A stretch of DNA of 64,000 bases from Agrocybe praecox. Taxonomy: Eukaryota; Basidiomycota; Agaricomycetes; Agaricales; Agrocybaceae. Made by a program: the position numbers and the translations under genes. Of this stretch, positions 27,788 through 38,600 are shown one piece after another. Below the pieces are notes generated by a model. It was not told where the DNA came from. It made no database searches and was given only the letters and a program-made list of their open reading frames with translations. The DNA is taken from positions 3,162,001-3,226,000 of the forward strand of contig OZ024844.1 in assembly GCA_964017145.1 (NCBI GenBank), in the 5' to 3' direction. The stretch's first letter is position 1. The number at the start of each line of letters is the position of its first letter.

Positions 27788-28755
27788 AACGACATACGTC
27801 CCTCAAACGGGTTTTATAGCGCAACAAAGTGACCTATCAAAACTAGAGTAGATGAAGGTCCTAGAGATAATCAGTCCAACAATCGTTCCTTATTTTACAG
27901 ACGATGGATGGGAGAGTTTTCGAGAGTGTTGTAAGTAGTCCCCTTTCAAAAAATACAACGCATACCCATTATAGATCCTATGACGAGCAGACTTGGAAGT
28001 AGATGTCAACTTGATGTCGAACCGTGAGTACCGATTGACAGTGCCGGAGGGAACTTTGTCTCGATGTCTGCCAATATTCCTTTCGTGTGAGGTGTAATAT
28101 GCATACATTCCTCAACGACAATTTCATCGACGAACAAAGAACACGAGGTCCAAACGAGGCAACAAATTTCCTGGATTAATAATACCCAATTCCAGCCGTC
28201 TGTGCCCGTCGACGAAGCGAAGCGAACGATCCCTTTGAAGAGAATCTCTTGAAGTTTCCTATTCCGCAACGGTAGGCACTGGAAGCAGGTGGTCGAAAAC
28301 AATAAACACTCGAATGAGGTGGGGCATTTGCCTTGAGAGAAATTCGTCCCTGAAAGCCTGGTATGGATTAATTCCGTTTGACATTACTCCGTGGGCGACC
28401 CTCCCTACTTCCCCGAGTATAATGCGGTCTTCTGGAGTGTCGCTTCAGCATTATAGGACTAAAAAGATGATAAACGTGAGAGGAACAATAGAGGAAAATA
28501 ATTTATGAGCACGATAAATGGATTTTCGAACGACATGAATTCATGTTGAAGGTTGTGCGTCCACGATGAACACAATGTAAACACAATGTAACAAGGCGCT
28601 TGGGTACAAATAGTCGCACACACCGTCATCCAATCAGCGCCTACAGTAAGTGGCGTGGGAGGCATATGATGGCGGCTACTATGCGGGTCAACGGGCCCAA
28701 CTGCAATTTTTATTGCTCCCTAGGTAAAAGTAGCTCCCTCAGCGCGAGCGCACTG

Positions 28756-28769
28756 GGGGGGGGGGGGGC
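28756..28769. repeat. Poly-G homopolymer run
   Basis: An uninterrupted run of about a dozen G in intergenic sequence. Its exact length is likely to be a sequencing uncertainty. Confidence 0.8.
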
Positions 28770-29049
28770 AAATCCTGGAATGGAAAGACCTCTGAAAATT
28801 TTACGGTGCGAGAGATCTCTTGAAGTCGAGCGGTAAAACTTGAAGAAACGAAATGATATGAATGTTCCTATGCATATGATACAGTTGCATACGTACTACT
28901 ACATTAATGGTTATACATATATTGGATGATGTTTAAGTTGTCTAAGGAATGCATAATAAAAATAAAAAGTCTGAGGTCGATAGAAAGAACGGTGTTCGAG
29001 TGTCCCATGGTAAGTGATAGAGATAGAGACGCATATGTCGTGCATATGT

Positions 29050-29975
29050 TCATGATAACGATGAAACCTGCGCCATAGCCTGCATGACATCGTCCCAGAT
29101 TTGCTCCAAAGCATTGAATAGCTCGTCCTCTACGACGCCCAATGCACATGCATTCGCCCACAGCCCTCGCACATCTATCGCTTTCCGCACGACAGTAGTC
29201 ACGTCCGTAGCCCAGTTATTTGGGAGGACAAGACTCCTGAGCATCGCGACGTCCTTGTTGTAGATATATGATGACAAGAAGCCGAAGTTTTCTGGGGAGG
29301 GAAGGGTGATGCAGACGGTGGGCAGCTTGAATCTGTTTGAGGAAGGTGCAGCAGGTGCAGGTGGTAAGATGGGGAACTTGCTGCAGTTCGCGGCGAAAAC
29401 GGAGGAGTGGATCGGGTACAATGTGTACTTTGCTTTGGAGCTCCCAGAATTTAACGCGAGGATGTGTGAAGGGGTAATGCCAGAGAAGTTGAGGACTTCA
29501 GTCATGACGACGTCGAGCTCCTTGGGAAGCTGACTCGTCGATTCCAGAACAATGCGAGTGCATTGTAAACTGTGGTAAAATCTATATAGCAAAAAAATCA
29601 GCTCTGCATTCAAGATAGATGAAGAAGCTCGACGCACTGTGTTGACAAGTGTTGAAAGTTTTCGCGCACATAACCAAGGGGAACACCCTTGAGTTCGGGA
29701 AATTGGGCGTAGAATTGCTCCGCATCGACTTTCCTGCCCATTGGTCTGCCCAAGGTGCGAGGAAAGGAGACTCTACGATTTGCGGAAGGTCGAACGACGG
29801 AAGAAGGGCGAGCTCCGTTAAGATTGGCCTCGCCGAGGGGCTTTATGGACTTCTTTTCCAGTTTTGATAGTTTGAGTGCTTGAAGGCAAGAAGAGTTTTT
29901 GAAAACCAATGGCTGTTGGAAGCGGAAGGTGGAAACCTTCTTATTGGGTTTGTTGTTATGTTGCTGAGCAAGCAT
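29050..29975 (-). CDS. Clp1-like protein (clampless1 family)
   Basis: Exons 29975-29638 and 29569-29050 join in frame over a 68 nt intron (GTGCGT...CACAG) to give 285 aa. The second exon contains ELDVVMTEVLNFSGITPSHI, LNSGSSKAKYTLYPIHSSVF and NCSKFPILPPAPA, then NACALGVVEDELFNALEQIW. I recognise these blocks as those of Clp1-like proteins of Agaricomycetes. In Coprinopsis the founding member clp1 lies downstream of the A mating-type homeodomain pathway and is needed for clamp cell formation. No enzyme motif, signal peptide or membrane helix is seen, and the N-terminal 110 aa are basic. The assignment rests on memory of the family, and this may be one of several paralogues and not the clamp gene itself. 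Confidence 0.65.
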
Positions 29976-31501
29976 GGCGAATTTGAATTAAGACTTGAAA
30001 GGGAAAGGAGGTCTTTGGGCGTTGACTCTGTGAAGAGGAGGGACTTGTCATTTTGAAGATGTTGGACTGGAGGTTAAATAATGGTTGAGGACAATGTACG
30101 AACAGAATTGTGTTGGTAACACACAGTAAGATTGGATTCCCAAGGATCCTTTACTCATTTCAATCGATTGGCGTAAACTGCCATCTTAAGTAACTCTTAG
30201 CACAGCCCGTGAGCCTCTTTTTCTACCCGCTAAGGGATTTATGTGTCAACAGAAATCCAAATACGCCTATTAACCGGCATCAGCCCTGAGTAACCGGTTC
30301 TCGATTGGTAGTACTCCAAGGCTTTTTTGGAGGAACCATGGTTCAAAATCATACTTACATGGTCTCAAGATAAAGCCAGAAGTAAATGACATACAAAACC
30401 ACATAGATTTAGCTGCTCCCTATTGAAGATGGCCCGGAATGCTGTGGATAGAGTAGAAATCAATCATTACGGCAAGGTTTGATGGAAATCGTCGGAGCGG
30501 AAAAAAATCTCGTAAATTTTACTCGGGTACATTCCGCCGTAGTCACGGGTCTACCAATTCGCTTGCAATGGTCAAGAAATAGCCTTAAATAGCAGGTTCT
30601 AATCGAGGCGCATACCGGCACGACTCCCGGCAGATGCTGCTTTCGGAGATTGGTCATCAATCTGCCCTCTCCTTCTCCTTACGTCTCTCCCTTTCTTCGC
30701 TTGAACGACTTGGTCCGCCATTGTAGCTGCACACACATTCTTAGAATAGAGGAGACGTTATTCTTTTTATTTGCTATTTTATGATATTCTACAATCTACG
30801 CGTCATTCACTGTCTCAATGCATAATGTGCATCATCAAACTTATCGTTTCACTGTGCATAGTATTATTCAAATCTTGCAAGAGTGCAACAATGTAGCAAA
30901 AACTACATATTATAGTATTAGAGCTAAACTCTCCGTACGATACTTGCGCCGGAAACATAATAAACTATCATACCCACTGTACTCAACTAGGAGAAATTTG
31001 TGATGTTTTTTTTAGCTCCGTATTATAAATTAATTTGTTAAATACTGGGACAATAGCTTATATACATTATTGTGCGCTACGGACAAAACTGCTAAGCTTA
31101 GGCGCGTTGAACACAGGTGACAGTAATCACTGGTCGGTGGTCGCAGTTGAATTTATCGTGAGAAATGGTCACATGAATTTAGGCATTTGCCGACGAACTT
31201 CAACGATTCAAGAACAAATCAAGTTGGCGAGGTAGAACAACCCTGCAAAGCGAATACCAATCGATAATTCTTCTTGTCTTTCATTTGATATATTTTACAC
31301 TCTTCTAACATTTTACACTCTTCTAACTGTTCTTGAATATACAAGTATTCTATTCTCTCAAATACATGGTCATAAATGCTGGATCATCAAAGTTACGGGT
31401 GGAGCCTGGCAAATTGGCAATATTAGTATTGGGAGGCAAATGTAATTGTACGTTGAATGGAAGAAGTACAGACACAAATCTAATGTATTCTATGATCATA
31501 A
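29976..31501. other. Intergenic, 1.5 kb
   Basis: No gene is supportable. The sequence is A/T-rich from about 30750. It contains an exact 18 bp tandem duplication at 31292-31327. The left part is the promoter of the minus-strand Clp1-like gene. Confidence 0.5.
31292..31327. repeat. Exact 18 bp tandem duplication
   Basis: Two adjacent perfect copies of ATTTTACACTCTTCTAAC (31292-31309 and 31310-31327) in intergenic DNA. Confidence 0.9.
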
Positions 31502-32919
31502 CTATTCCGAGAAAATTTCCAGACATACATCCATGGGAAGTACTCTGTTATCCTTCTTTCCCTTCTTTTTACCGACATCCTTGTCACGTACACCCAGCAG
31601 AATCAGCTGATTAGAGTGGACAGCAACAAAAGGATAGAATCTCGCGTTCATTTCCATCAACTTCTTCGATATCCCAATGCACTCGATATGTTTGTCAGGT
31701 ACACAGATCCTCCAGAGCTCGGGAACTGCCTTTTGATTTGCGCTAACTGGGCGCCAACCACATACCACGACGGAGTTGCACGCCGTATTGCTGGGTTTGC
31801 AATTATTGAAGTCTTTGATGGGGGCTGCATCGGCGGCAGTCGCTTTCGGATTCAGTGGGTACGTGCAGTGCCATCGTATGCTCTGGGGGAACTTGGCGTC
31901 TGCGGGTCCCAACTTGATTTGTTGAAAGGTGAAATTGGTGGTGTGGAATAAGTAGCAATTGTCGGTGGTGAATGTGACATTCTGGCAGTAAGGATGATTA
32001 TTAGCAATATAAATATATTTGGCAGTTCATAGAGCTGAAGTTGAAATCTTGAATAGTACTCACTGCGCCAATATTGGGATTACCGGGTGTTAAGAAGATT
32101 TCTTGACCGCCCGACACGGAAATCGCACTCTCGAACACAACATTTGGCCCAATATCATCGCCGTATGGGATGTCAGCCTTGACCCACTTCCAGACGTTTT
32201 CGGTGTTGGAAAATTCCAGAATGGAATAAGAATATAAGCGTTGGGCATCCTCAGAGACTTTGTCCTTGCCACCAAAGAAAAAAACTTTGTTTCCTACAAA
32301 TGCCAGCGGAGCATCTACTCTAGGACGCACGACAGGGCCTTGGACAGGCTCCCGCCACCACATATTGTTTTCGAGATCAACGATGACAACATCCAAGGTG
32401 GCTTCACCTTCTGAACCATCTTCTGGAAAAAAATGGCCACCAAAGAGGAAGAGGAAGGGCTTTCCATGAAGCCGGAAAACATCAAATGATGGTAGGGCAT
32501 AAGATGGGAGCCCTTTTTTGACACTCATCGAATTTGTTGGAGAGCATAGAGATTGTGTTGGCTCTCTAACTATCAGCTGGTTCTAATACATAGGAAACAA
32601 AATGCATAAGTTAAAGCTCATAACAGATATAGTATCTATGCTGGATGATATTAATATATGGGTCACTTACTGAGAGATCAGATACGGTCATAGTTGCGAC
32701 GTCAACTACATGTAAATCCGCCCTCGCCGTTCCCGGCTCCTCTCCTCCATATAGATAAATCTTTGCTTCGATCGGATCCACAGTGGACATGAGGTGATCA
32801 TTCATAAATGGGAGTGACCCATTTAGTGAATGCACTCGATATTGAATGCTGCCAGACGTATTCTGGCCTTGTAGACCGTCCTCAATAGGTCCAGCTGAAT
32901 TACTAGAGACTCTAGGCAT
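31502..32919 (-). CDS. Kelch-repeat-like protein
   Basis: Exons 32919-32671, 32582-32064 and 31981-31502 give 415 aa. Kelch-type beta-propeller blades can be read: AKIYLYGGEEPGTARADLHV with VDVATMTVSDLS, FLFLFGGHFFPEDG followed by VVIVDLENNMWW, and KVFFFGGKDKVSEDAQRLYS. The Gly-Gly pair and the following Trp or aromatic are visible in two blades. The last exon, with several Cys and the word TTDNCYLFHTTNFTF, is not recognised. Only about half a propeller is clear, so the protein could be shortened or the rest diverged. No signal peptide is seen with this start. It has no functional link to its neighbours. Confidence 0.68.
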
Positions 32920-33359
32920 GTAAGAATAAGTTTGAAAGTAGCGAGTTGAATAAAGGCAAGTTGTGAAAAAGAAACTTGAACTTTACACAAGTTGTCAACA
33001 ATTCGGTTACGATCAGTGGCATTTGCCGGTGCCGTTGCCGGTGGTTTGCTATCCAGGCTGGAGAGCTATGACTGACTTGTGGGTATGGGCCATTGCATGG
33101 CATGGCATATACGAGCCCTTATGTTGAGTTACTTTCACTCCCTGTACCCCGGTGCAATTGTAATGTTGTAGTAATTACTCGAAAATAGAAATAGATAAGA
33201 TTGAGCCGAGATATACAATGCGTTGATCTCATAAAAAAGTATCTACAAGAAATACAATATATTTGAGAAGATCCTACTACTTAGTCTAGTAATATTAAGA
33301 ATAAAACTAAACCAGTAAAGTTTGGACGTCGAGAAATAGAAACAAATAAAGAAAGAATA
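32920..33359. other. Intergenic upstream of the kelch-like gene
   Basis: A/T-rich from about 33180. No gene is seen; the left part is the kelch gene promoter. Confidence 0.5.
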
Positions 33360-34289
33360 CTAAATTAGAGACGGAAGAATTCCAGCTCCCACACGCCTGG
33401 TTGTATTTCGACTCTCGACTAGCAATGGTGCTACTTGCGCGGTTGAGGCGGCGGACTGGGCAGGGGAGATGCAGACCTGATCTGAAAGACTCGTTTCTTG
33501 GGTGGTAGAGGATCTTGCCTCGCTGAGAATTATCCGACTATCCGCCTTGTTTTGGTCGTTGATCGTGCTAGGTTCTATGGAGTGAGTGACGATACGTGAA
33601 GAGGGTCGAACGGCAGGTGCGTGGTGGGACTAGATATAAGTAGTTTAGTATAGAAACTCGAAACATCGGGGTACAGAAAGAAAAAGGTGGTAATACAAAG
33701 CTTTAGTGAAAATCATTGACCAAAGAGCAGGTCATGCACACAAAAGACCCAAATACAATAGAACGATAACGATAACGAGAAGAAAAAGAGGAAGAAGAAA
33801 GGTGTAAAAGAGATGAAATGAAAAGGGAAAAGATCCAACGAAGGAAAAAGATCCAAAAACTTACTCAACACCCAAAGGCAATGCAATATCCACATCCGCA
33901 TTCATCCAATCTGCACCCAACTTAGGCATTCTCATGCCCCCACAGCATGTTTGTCGTCAACGCATTCAACCGAGCATTATGGACTGATTGGACGGTTTGA
34001 GCTGAGCAGATTGAAATTGATTCACGTTAAATTGCTGGTGCTGGTTCTGAGAGTATGACGAGTTAGACTGCGCCTGTAATTGGCCGAATTCTTGCACAGA
34101 TCAGAACTGAGAAGGATGCGAAGCGAGAGGTTGTGGAGGGACCAGTGTGATATTGGCATTTCATGCCTACTGTTGTTGCCACTGCTGTGCTTGCTCGCGC
34201 TGTTGAGAATATTGCGCCTGCTGTTGTTGTTGTCCTGACTCCTGATCTAAAGGAGCCTCTAGCAGGTTCTGCTTGTTTTGTTGCTGGCC
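33360..34289 (-). pseudogene. Decayed Gln-rich coding relic
   Basis: The minus strand from 34289, after a good acceptor (TTCTGACAG), reads a Gln-rich protein (QQQNKQNLLEAPLDQESG, QQREQAQQWQQQ). In the same frame, after stops at 34167, 34161 and 34101, it goes on as QEFGQLQAQSNSSYSQNQHQ and QFQSAQLKPSNQS. Two more stops follow (33966, 33957), then KLGADWMNADVDIALPLG up to a GTAAGT donor at 33864. After a possible intron, 33629-33360 stays open for 89 codons and is Ser/Thr-rich. Gln-rich composition that resumes after each stop points to a once-functional exon with nonsense changes. The first stop looks like CAG to TAG. I do not recognise the family; Gln-rich tracts are common in fungal regulators. 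Additional introns instead of decay cannot be ruled out. Confidence 0.42.
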
Positions 34290-35668
34290 TGTCAGAAGGA
34301 GGTGCAGCAACGCAGGGACGAGACACGACAAGAGAAATGATAATGGATTAAGGAGGAAACACGGCGAGTACGAGAATACATATGGAGTACGAGGCGTGGG
34401 AATGATCCCGTGAGTAGACGATGTGAGGTACCCAAGGACATAGTCCAACATGGCCCAACCGGACTAAAGTAGCAGGGGGTAACGTATAAGAGCGCAGTAG
34501 CTAGTAGCAAGGCAGGGCGAGAACGAACAACCGGAGGATAGAGAGTCTGTACTCACGGTGACTGTTAGCCAGGATCCTGGCATAACGGTATATTTTTAGC
34601 GTGTACCAAACAAACATCACATGAGCAAATCGGTAACCGGCAAAACGAAAGCCCAACCTTTTAACTGTGACAAGATCAAAAATAGGACGTGCGCGATATA
34701 ATAACTCGTCCTCTTTTGGAGGACTCGTAACAGTAACTGTAATGCAACAGGACTGAAAAAATTTCATGCATTATCATGGTATACATATAACAAATCTGAC
34801 GCGTTTTCTTTTTCTTAGATGCTACTGGTCTGAAGTGCTGTAAATCGGTTCCTTTCCCAAAGTGTGTGGTTCCTTCTATAAGGTTCAATTTTCTTTATCT
34901 AAGTCGATTCCTCCAAGATGCGCCAATATTCTCCCAAGCGCACCTACAGGCCCAGCACGATTGCGTTTTACCCCAAATTTATGTTGGAAGAAAGTCGTTT
35001 CCATTTGAGCCGAATATCAAGTAATGCGAAGAAAGAAAAAACTGGCAACGTTAATGCCGTCAAATAGAGACCATACACGATGGCCTAAGAGAAGATTTCT
35101 GCCAAATCCCAAGCGTCTGGAGTCTTTAAAGGCAGTACGCGATCGAGTGAAGGTGTCATGATAGTGCCGTCGGTTGAAACAGCAATGATCAGAACCATGA
35201 AATATCGATAGCATCCTGATTCTCGGTACGAGATGCATAGGCCGCGAGAAGAACAACTTCGTCAGCACTGAAGTGACTGTAAGTTTTGATGGTATTTCGG
35301 TCGATAGTGAGCTTGTTGGTCGTCAGAGTTTATATAGATTTCGAAAAATTTGTTCTAACTATAAACACATCGTTCATAAAAAAATAAATACGATGTAGGA
35401 AGGGGGTCAATGAAAGAAGGGGCTAACAGTGATGGCTACTAATTGATACATTGTACTGATTAAGGATGCATGATAGATCCGATGGCCTGAGTGGATAATT
35501 GAAAGAGATCTATAAGATTGAAAGTAAGTTATAGAAGAGCTGTGAGGTCATATGAGTCAGGATATCAGGTGAGTAAAATAATATACTGGCGCTGAGAGAA
35601 GTCGAATTAGAAAAAAAATAGTATGCGATTGCCGAAATTGAGGGGGGAAATGTGAAATGTATTTTGTT
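34290..35668. other. Intergenic, 1.4 kb
   Basis: No gene is supportable. Short minus-strand frames around 34500-35270 have no motifs. Upstream exons of the Gln-rich relic may lie just right of 34290, but I could not fix any. Confidence 0.45.
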
Positions 35669-38600
35669 TTATTGCTCCGTATCCTTGGAATGTGATCCTT
35701 TTTTCCGTAAGAAATGTCTAGAGGAAGAGAGAACGTGTCGGAGTGTCCCTCTCCGCGAGCGGGGTTGAGCAGTTGGTAGATTCCGACTGCTCAACCGGCG
35801 TTCGGAAAGATTGGTTTGTATTCTCTGCACAGCGACTCCATTTTCTTCTTGATCAAAGCCAAAGCCACGACTTATCGATCGTAAACCGGTTGACATGTCT
35901 GTTCTGCTTCCGGATCGTATATCAATGGAGGGTCGATGAGCAGAAGCAAAACTTTCTGGGCGCCTATGTGAAAGTCGTGAGGCCATTGATGCTGGTCTAG
36001 ACCGCTTCAGAGCCTGGAGAGGGTCGTGGGCTTTTAAGTCATGAGCAAGATCACGGTTAGGATCCTGCTTATAAACATATCGGAGTATGTCAATGTCATC
36101 AGGTCTGAAAGCGAATTTCCAGGACTTGTACAGATATCGAGGGAGGAGAGCAAGGAACATGGTCATCGGGAACGCAAGCCAGAAATATGGCGATCGGAAT
36201 AAGAAGTTATTGTTGCCATAAACTGGAGTCACAAACCATCCAGGGGAAATGATGTTGTAGATGGCCTGTTCGTAGAGGTCAACAACAGACCTGTCAATTT
36301 TTGACCGAATCGACTCACAGTATAAACCCAGATGAGAATATCACCAATAAACACAGCGAAGAAAACCCAGGCCGTCCAAGCACTCGTATTTAAACCGTTG
36401 AAGAAGTTGGCAGTAAAGACAGCGGAGAATGCCATGACCTTGGGTACAAATGAGAAAACAAATTGATAATATGTCGAACTCTTGACTTACAGTCGAAAAT
36501 TCGTACAACGTAACTTGCCATCCGTCAGAGCGTGCTGAAGTAGAGGCATAGGTGTACAAAACGAGGAAAAAGATGATCGCTGACTAGAAAAGAATAAGTA
36601 CGATTCAAAATTGATATGAGATGGAAGATGTACCTGCACAACTCCATCGAACATGTAGACTATGAATTGGCCCATGCTGAACCATTTGCCTTCGCGTCCA
36701 TACCAGTAGAGTTCAGGCACAGCCATCAAAACATGATCATCTATTTAACATTAATAAATGACGACAGTCCGAAGGCAATTGTAGACATACCTGCGAATCT
36801 GTCGAACAGACCAATTCCAATTACAGGTGCTATGGTCCAGAACGAGTTCCAGAATATGAGATAGGTGTACTCAAAGACACTAGAACAAGGTTAGTTACTA
36901 TCCTTGTGCTCATGACTGCTATCAAGATGGTACGCACTAATTGGAACTCCAGGCGCAGTAAATCTGGAACCACCATAGGACTCCAATACAAACGATGTTC
37001 TTGTAAAAGAAGTTGAGGATCCTGGGTTTATGTCAATTAAAATCTTCTGGAGAAAAAAGGATAAAACACGGCGTACATCGTTCCATTACGCGCATATGAC
37101 CAATGTCCGTGAACCAGCAATAACCGCTTTAAGAAGCGGAACTGTGCAGAGGTTGGAGTTAAATCTAGCACAGGCTTAACGACAATAAAAAAAGCAATAC
37201 CTGAGCAATAGCATAATCCGAAGAGTTGACAGCTTGGAGACCTTCTTCACCAGAAATACCGACTCCAACGTGTGCAGCCTACCGATTTCAAATCCTGTTA
37301 GACCAAGGCTAATAGAAATTTCTTTGAGCGTACCTGAATCATGCTAACATCATTAGCTCCATCTCCAATGGCTAGGGTCATTGCCCCAATTCCGTCTTTG
37401 ACCAGTCTAACGACTAGAGCTTTCTGTAGAGGAGAAACCCGACAGCAAATGACGCCTTCGCAAACCATTGCAAGCCTCAGCAGTAAATCCTTGTGTCGTT
37501 CATCTGAAAGAGCCACCTCGAGGGCAGATCCGTCAATGACAAGTACGAAACCTCCTGGCCTTTCACCGTTGTCAGATCCAACGATTGACGAGAGGCCTGT
37601 TTCAGTTCTTCGAAGCGGGCCGCCTCCGAAGTTCAATGGCCCCGATGAATTCCTCCGCTGCTGATTTGATAAAAGCTCAGCTTGGGCCTGGCGAGGCGAT
37701 GTCGGATTGCCCTTATCGTCAATGATACCACTTTCAGGGAAGAATTCCTGGATAGCATGAACGATTTGATCATAAACCGGCCTGCCAGATCTGTTACCCC
37801 GGACGACGATGATATTGGATTCTCTGCCGATAAGATTGGTACTATGGCCGATAGCTGTAAAGCACCAGAAAAATGTCAATGAGCGTAAGAGTGAATAATA
37901 GAGGCCACACTAACCAATAGCGGTCTCTAATTTGTCACCAGTGGCCACCCAAATCTTGATGCCAGCCTTTTTCAGGTCCGCGATTGCCTCTGGGACGCCA
38001 TCTTGTAGACGATCCTCGATTGCAGTGGCTCCAAGTAACCGAAGGTCCCTCTCTAACTCGTCGGAGACGGCGTCGATTTTGCCATCGCGGTCATCCATAG
38101 CCACCGTAGCCTCATGGTATCTTTCACTCCAGGAATTGTACTCATCCTCTGTAAAATATATAGAAGTAAATCACCACATATCCTCCTAAGATAGCTGAAG
38201 TATACATACCTCCGATAACCTTATAAGCTAAAGTGAGCGTGCGCAGCCCCTGGCCAGCGAACTCATCCAGGTGATCCTCAGTCACCTTCTTGAGATCTTC
38301 ATTCGCACTCCCTTTCAACCTCTCAAATATGACATTATCTGCACCCTTGCTCAGAAGGAATAGCCGGCCATCGTTCGAGTCTAATTTCCTCAAAACCACA
38401 CTCATTCTCTTCCTAGCGCTGGTGAACTCGAGGATGTTCAGTAGCTCGTATCTCTCCAGAAGTCCTTCATTGGCAGCAGCAGCCAATTTCCCAGGACCGT
38501 GGAAAGTACGAGGTGAATCGAAGCCTTTCTCTCCTGAAATTGCCCCGTCAAGATTTAGGAAGGGGGTTTGGAGGTACAGAATTTCCTTCTCCCGTCCCAT

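Larger units (their letters stand above)
27056..29049. other. Gene-poor 2 kb stretch
   Basis: No gene is supportable. It contains a (CAT)n microsatellite (about 27767-27787) and a run of a dozen G (about 28757-28768). Two close copies of ACACAATGTAA lie near 28569-28592. Short open frames around 27890-28302 lack motifs and are interrupted. Confidence 0.5.
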
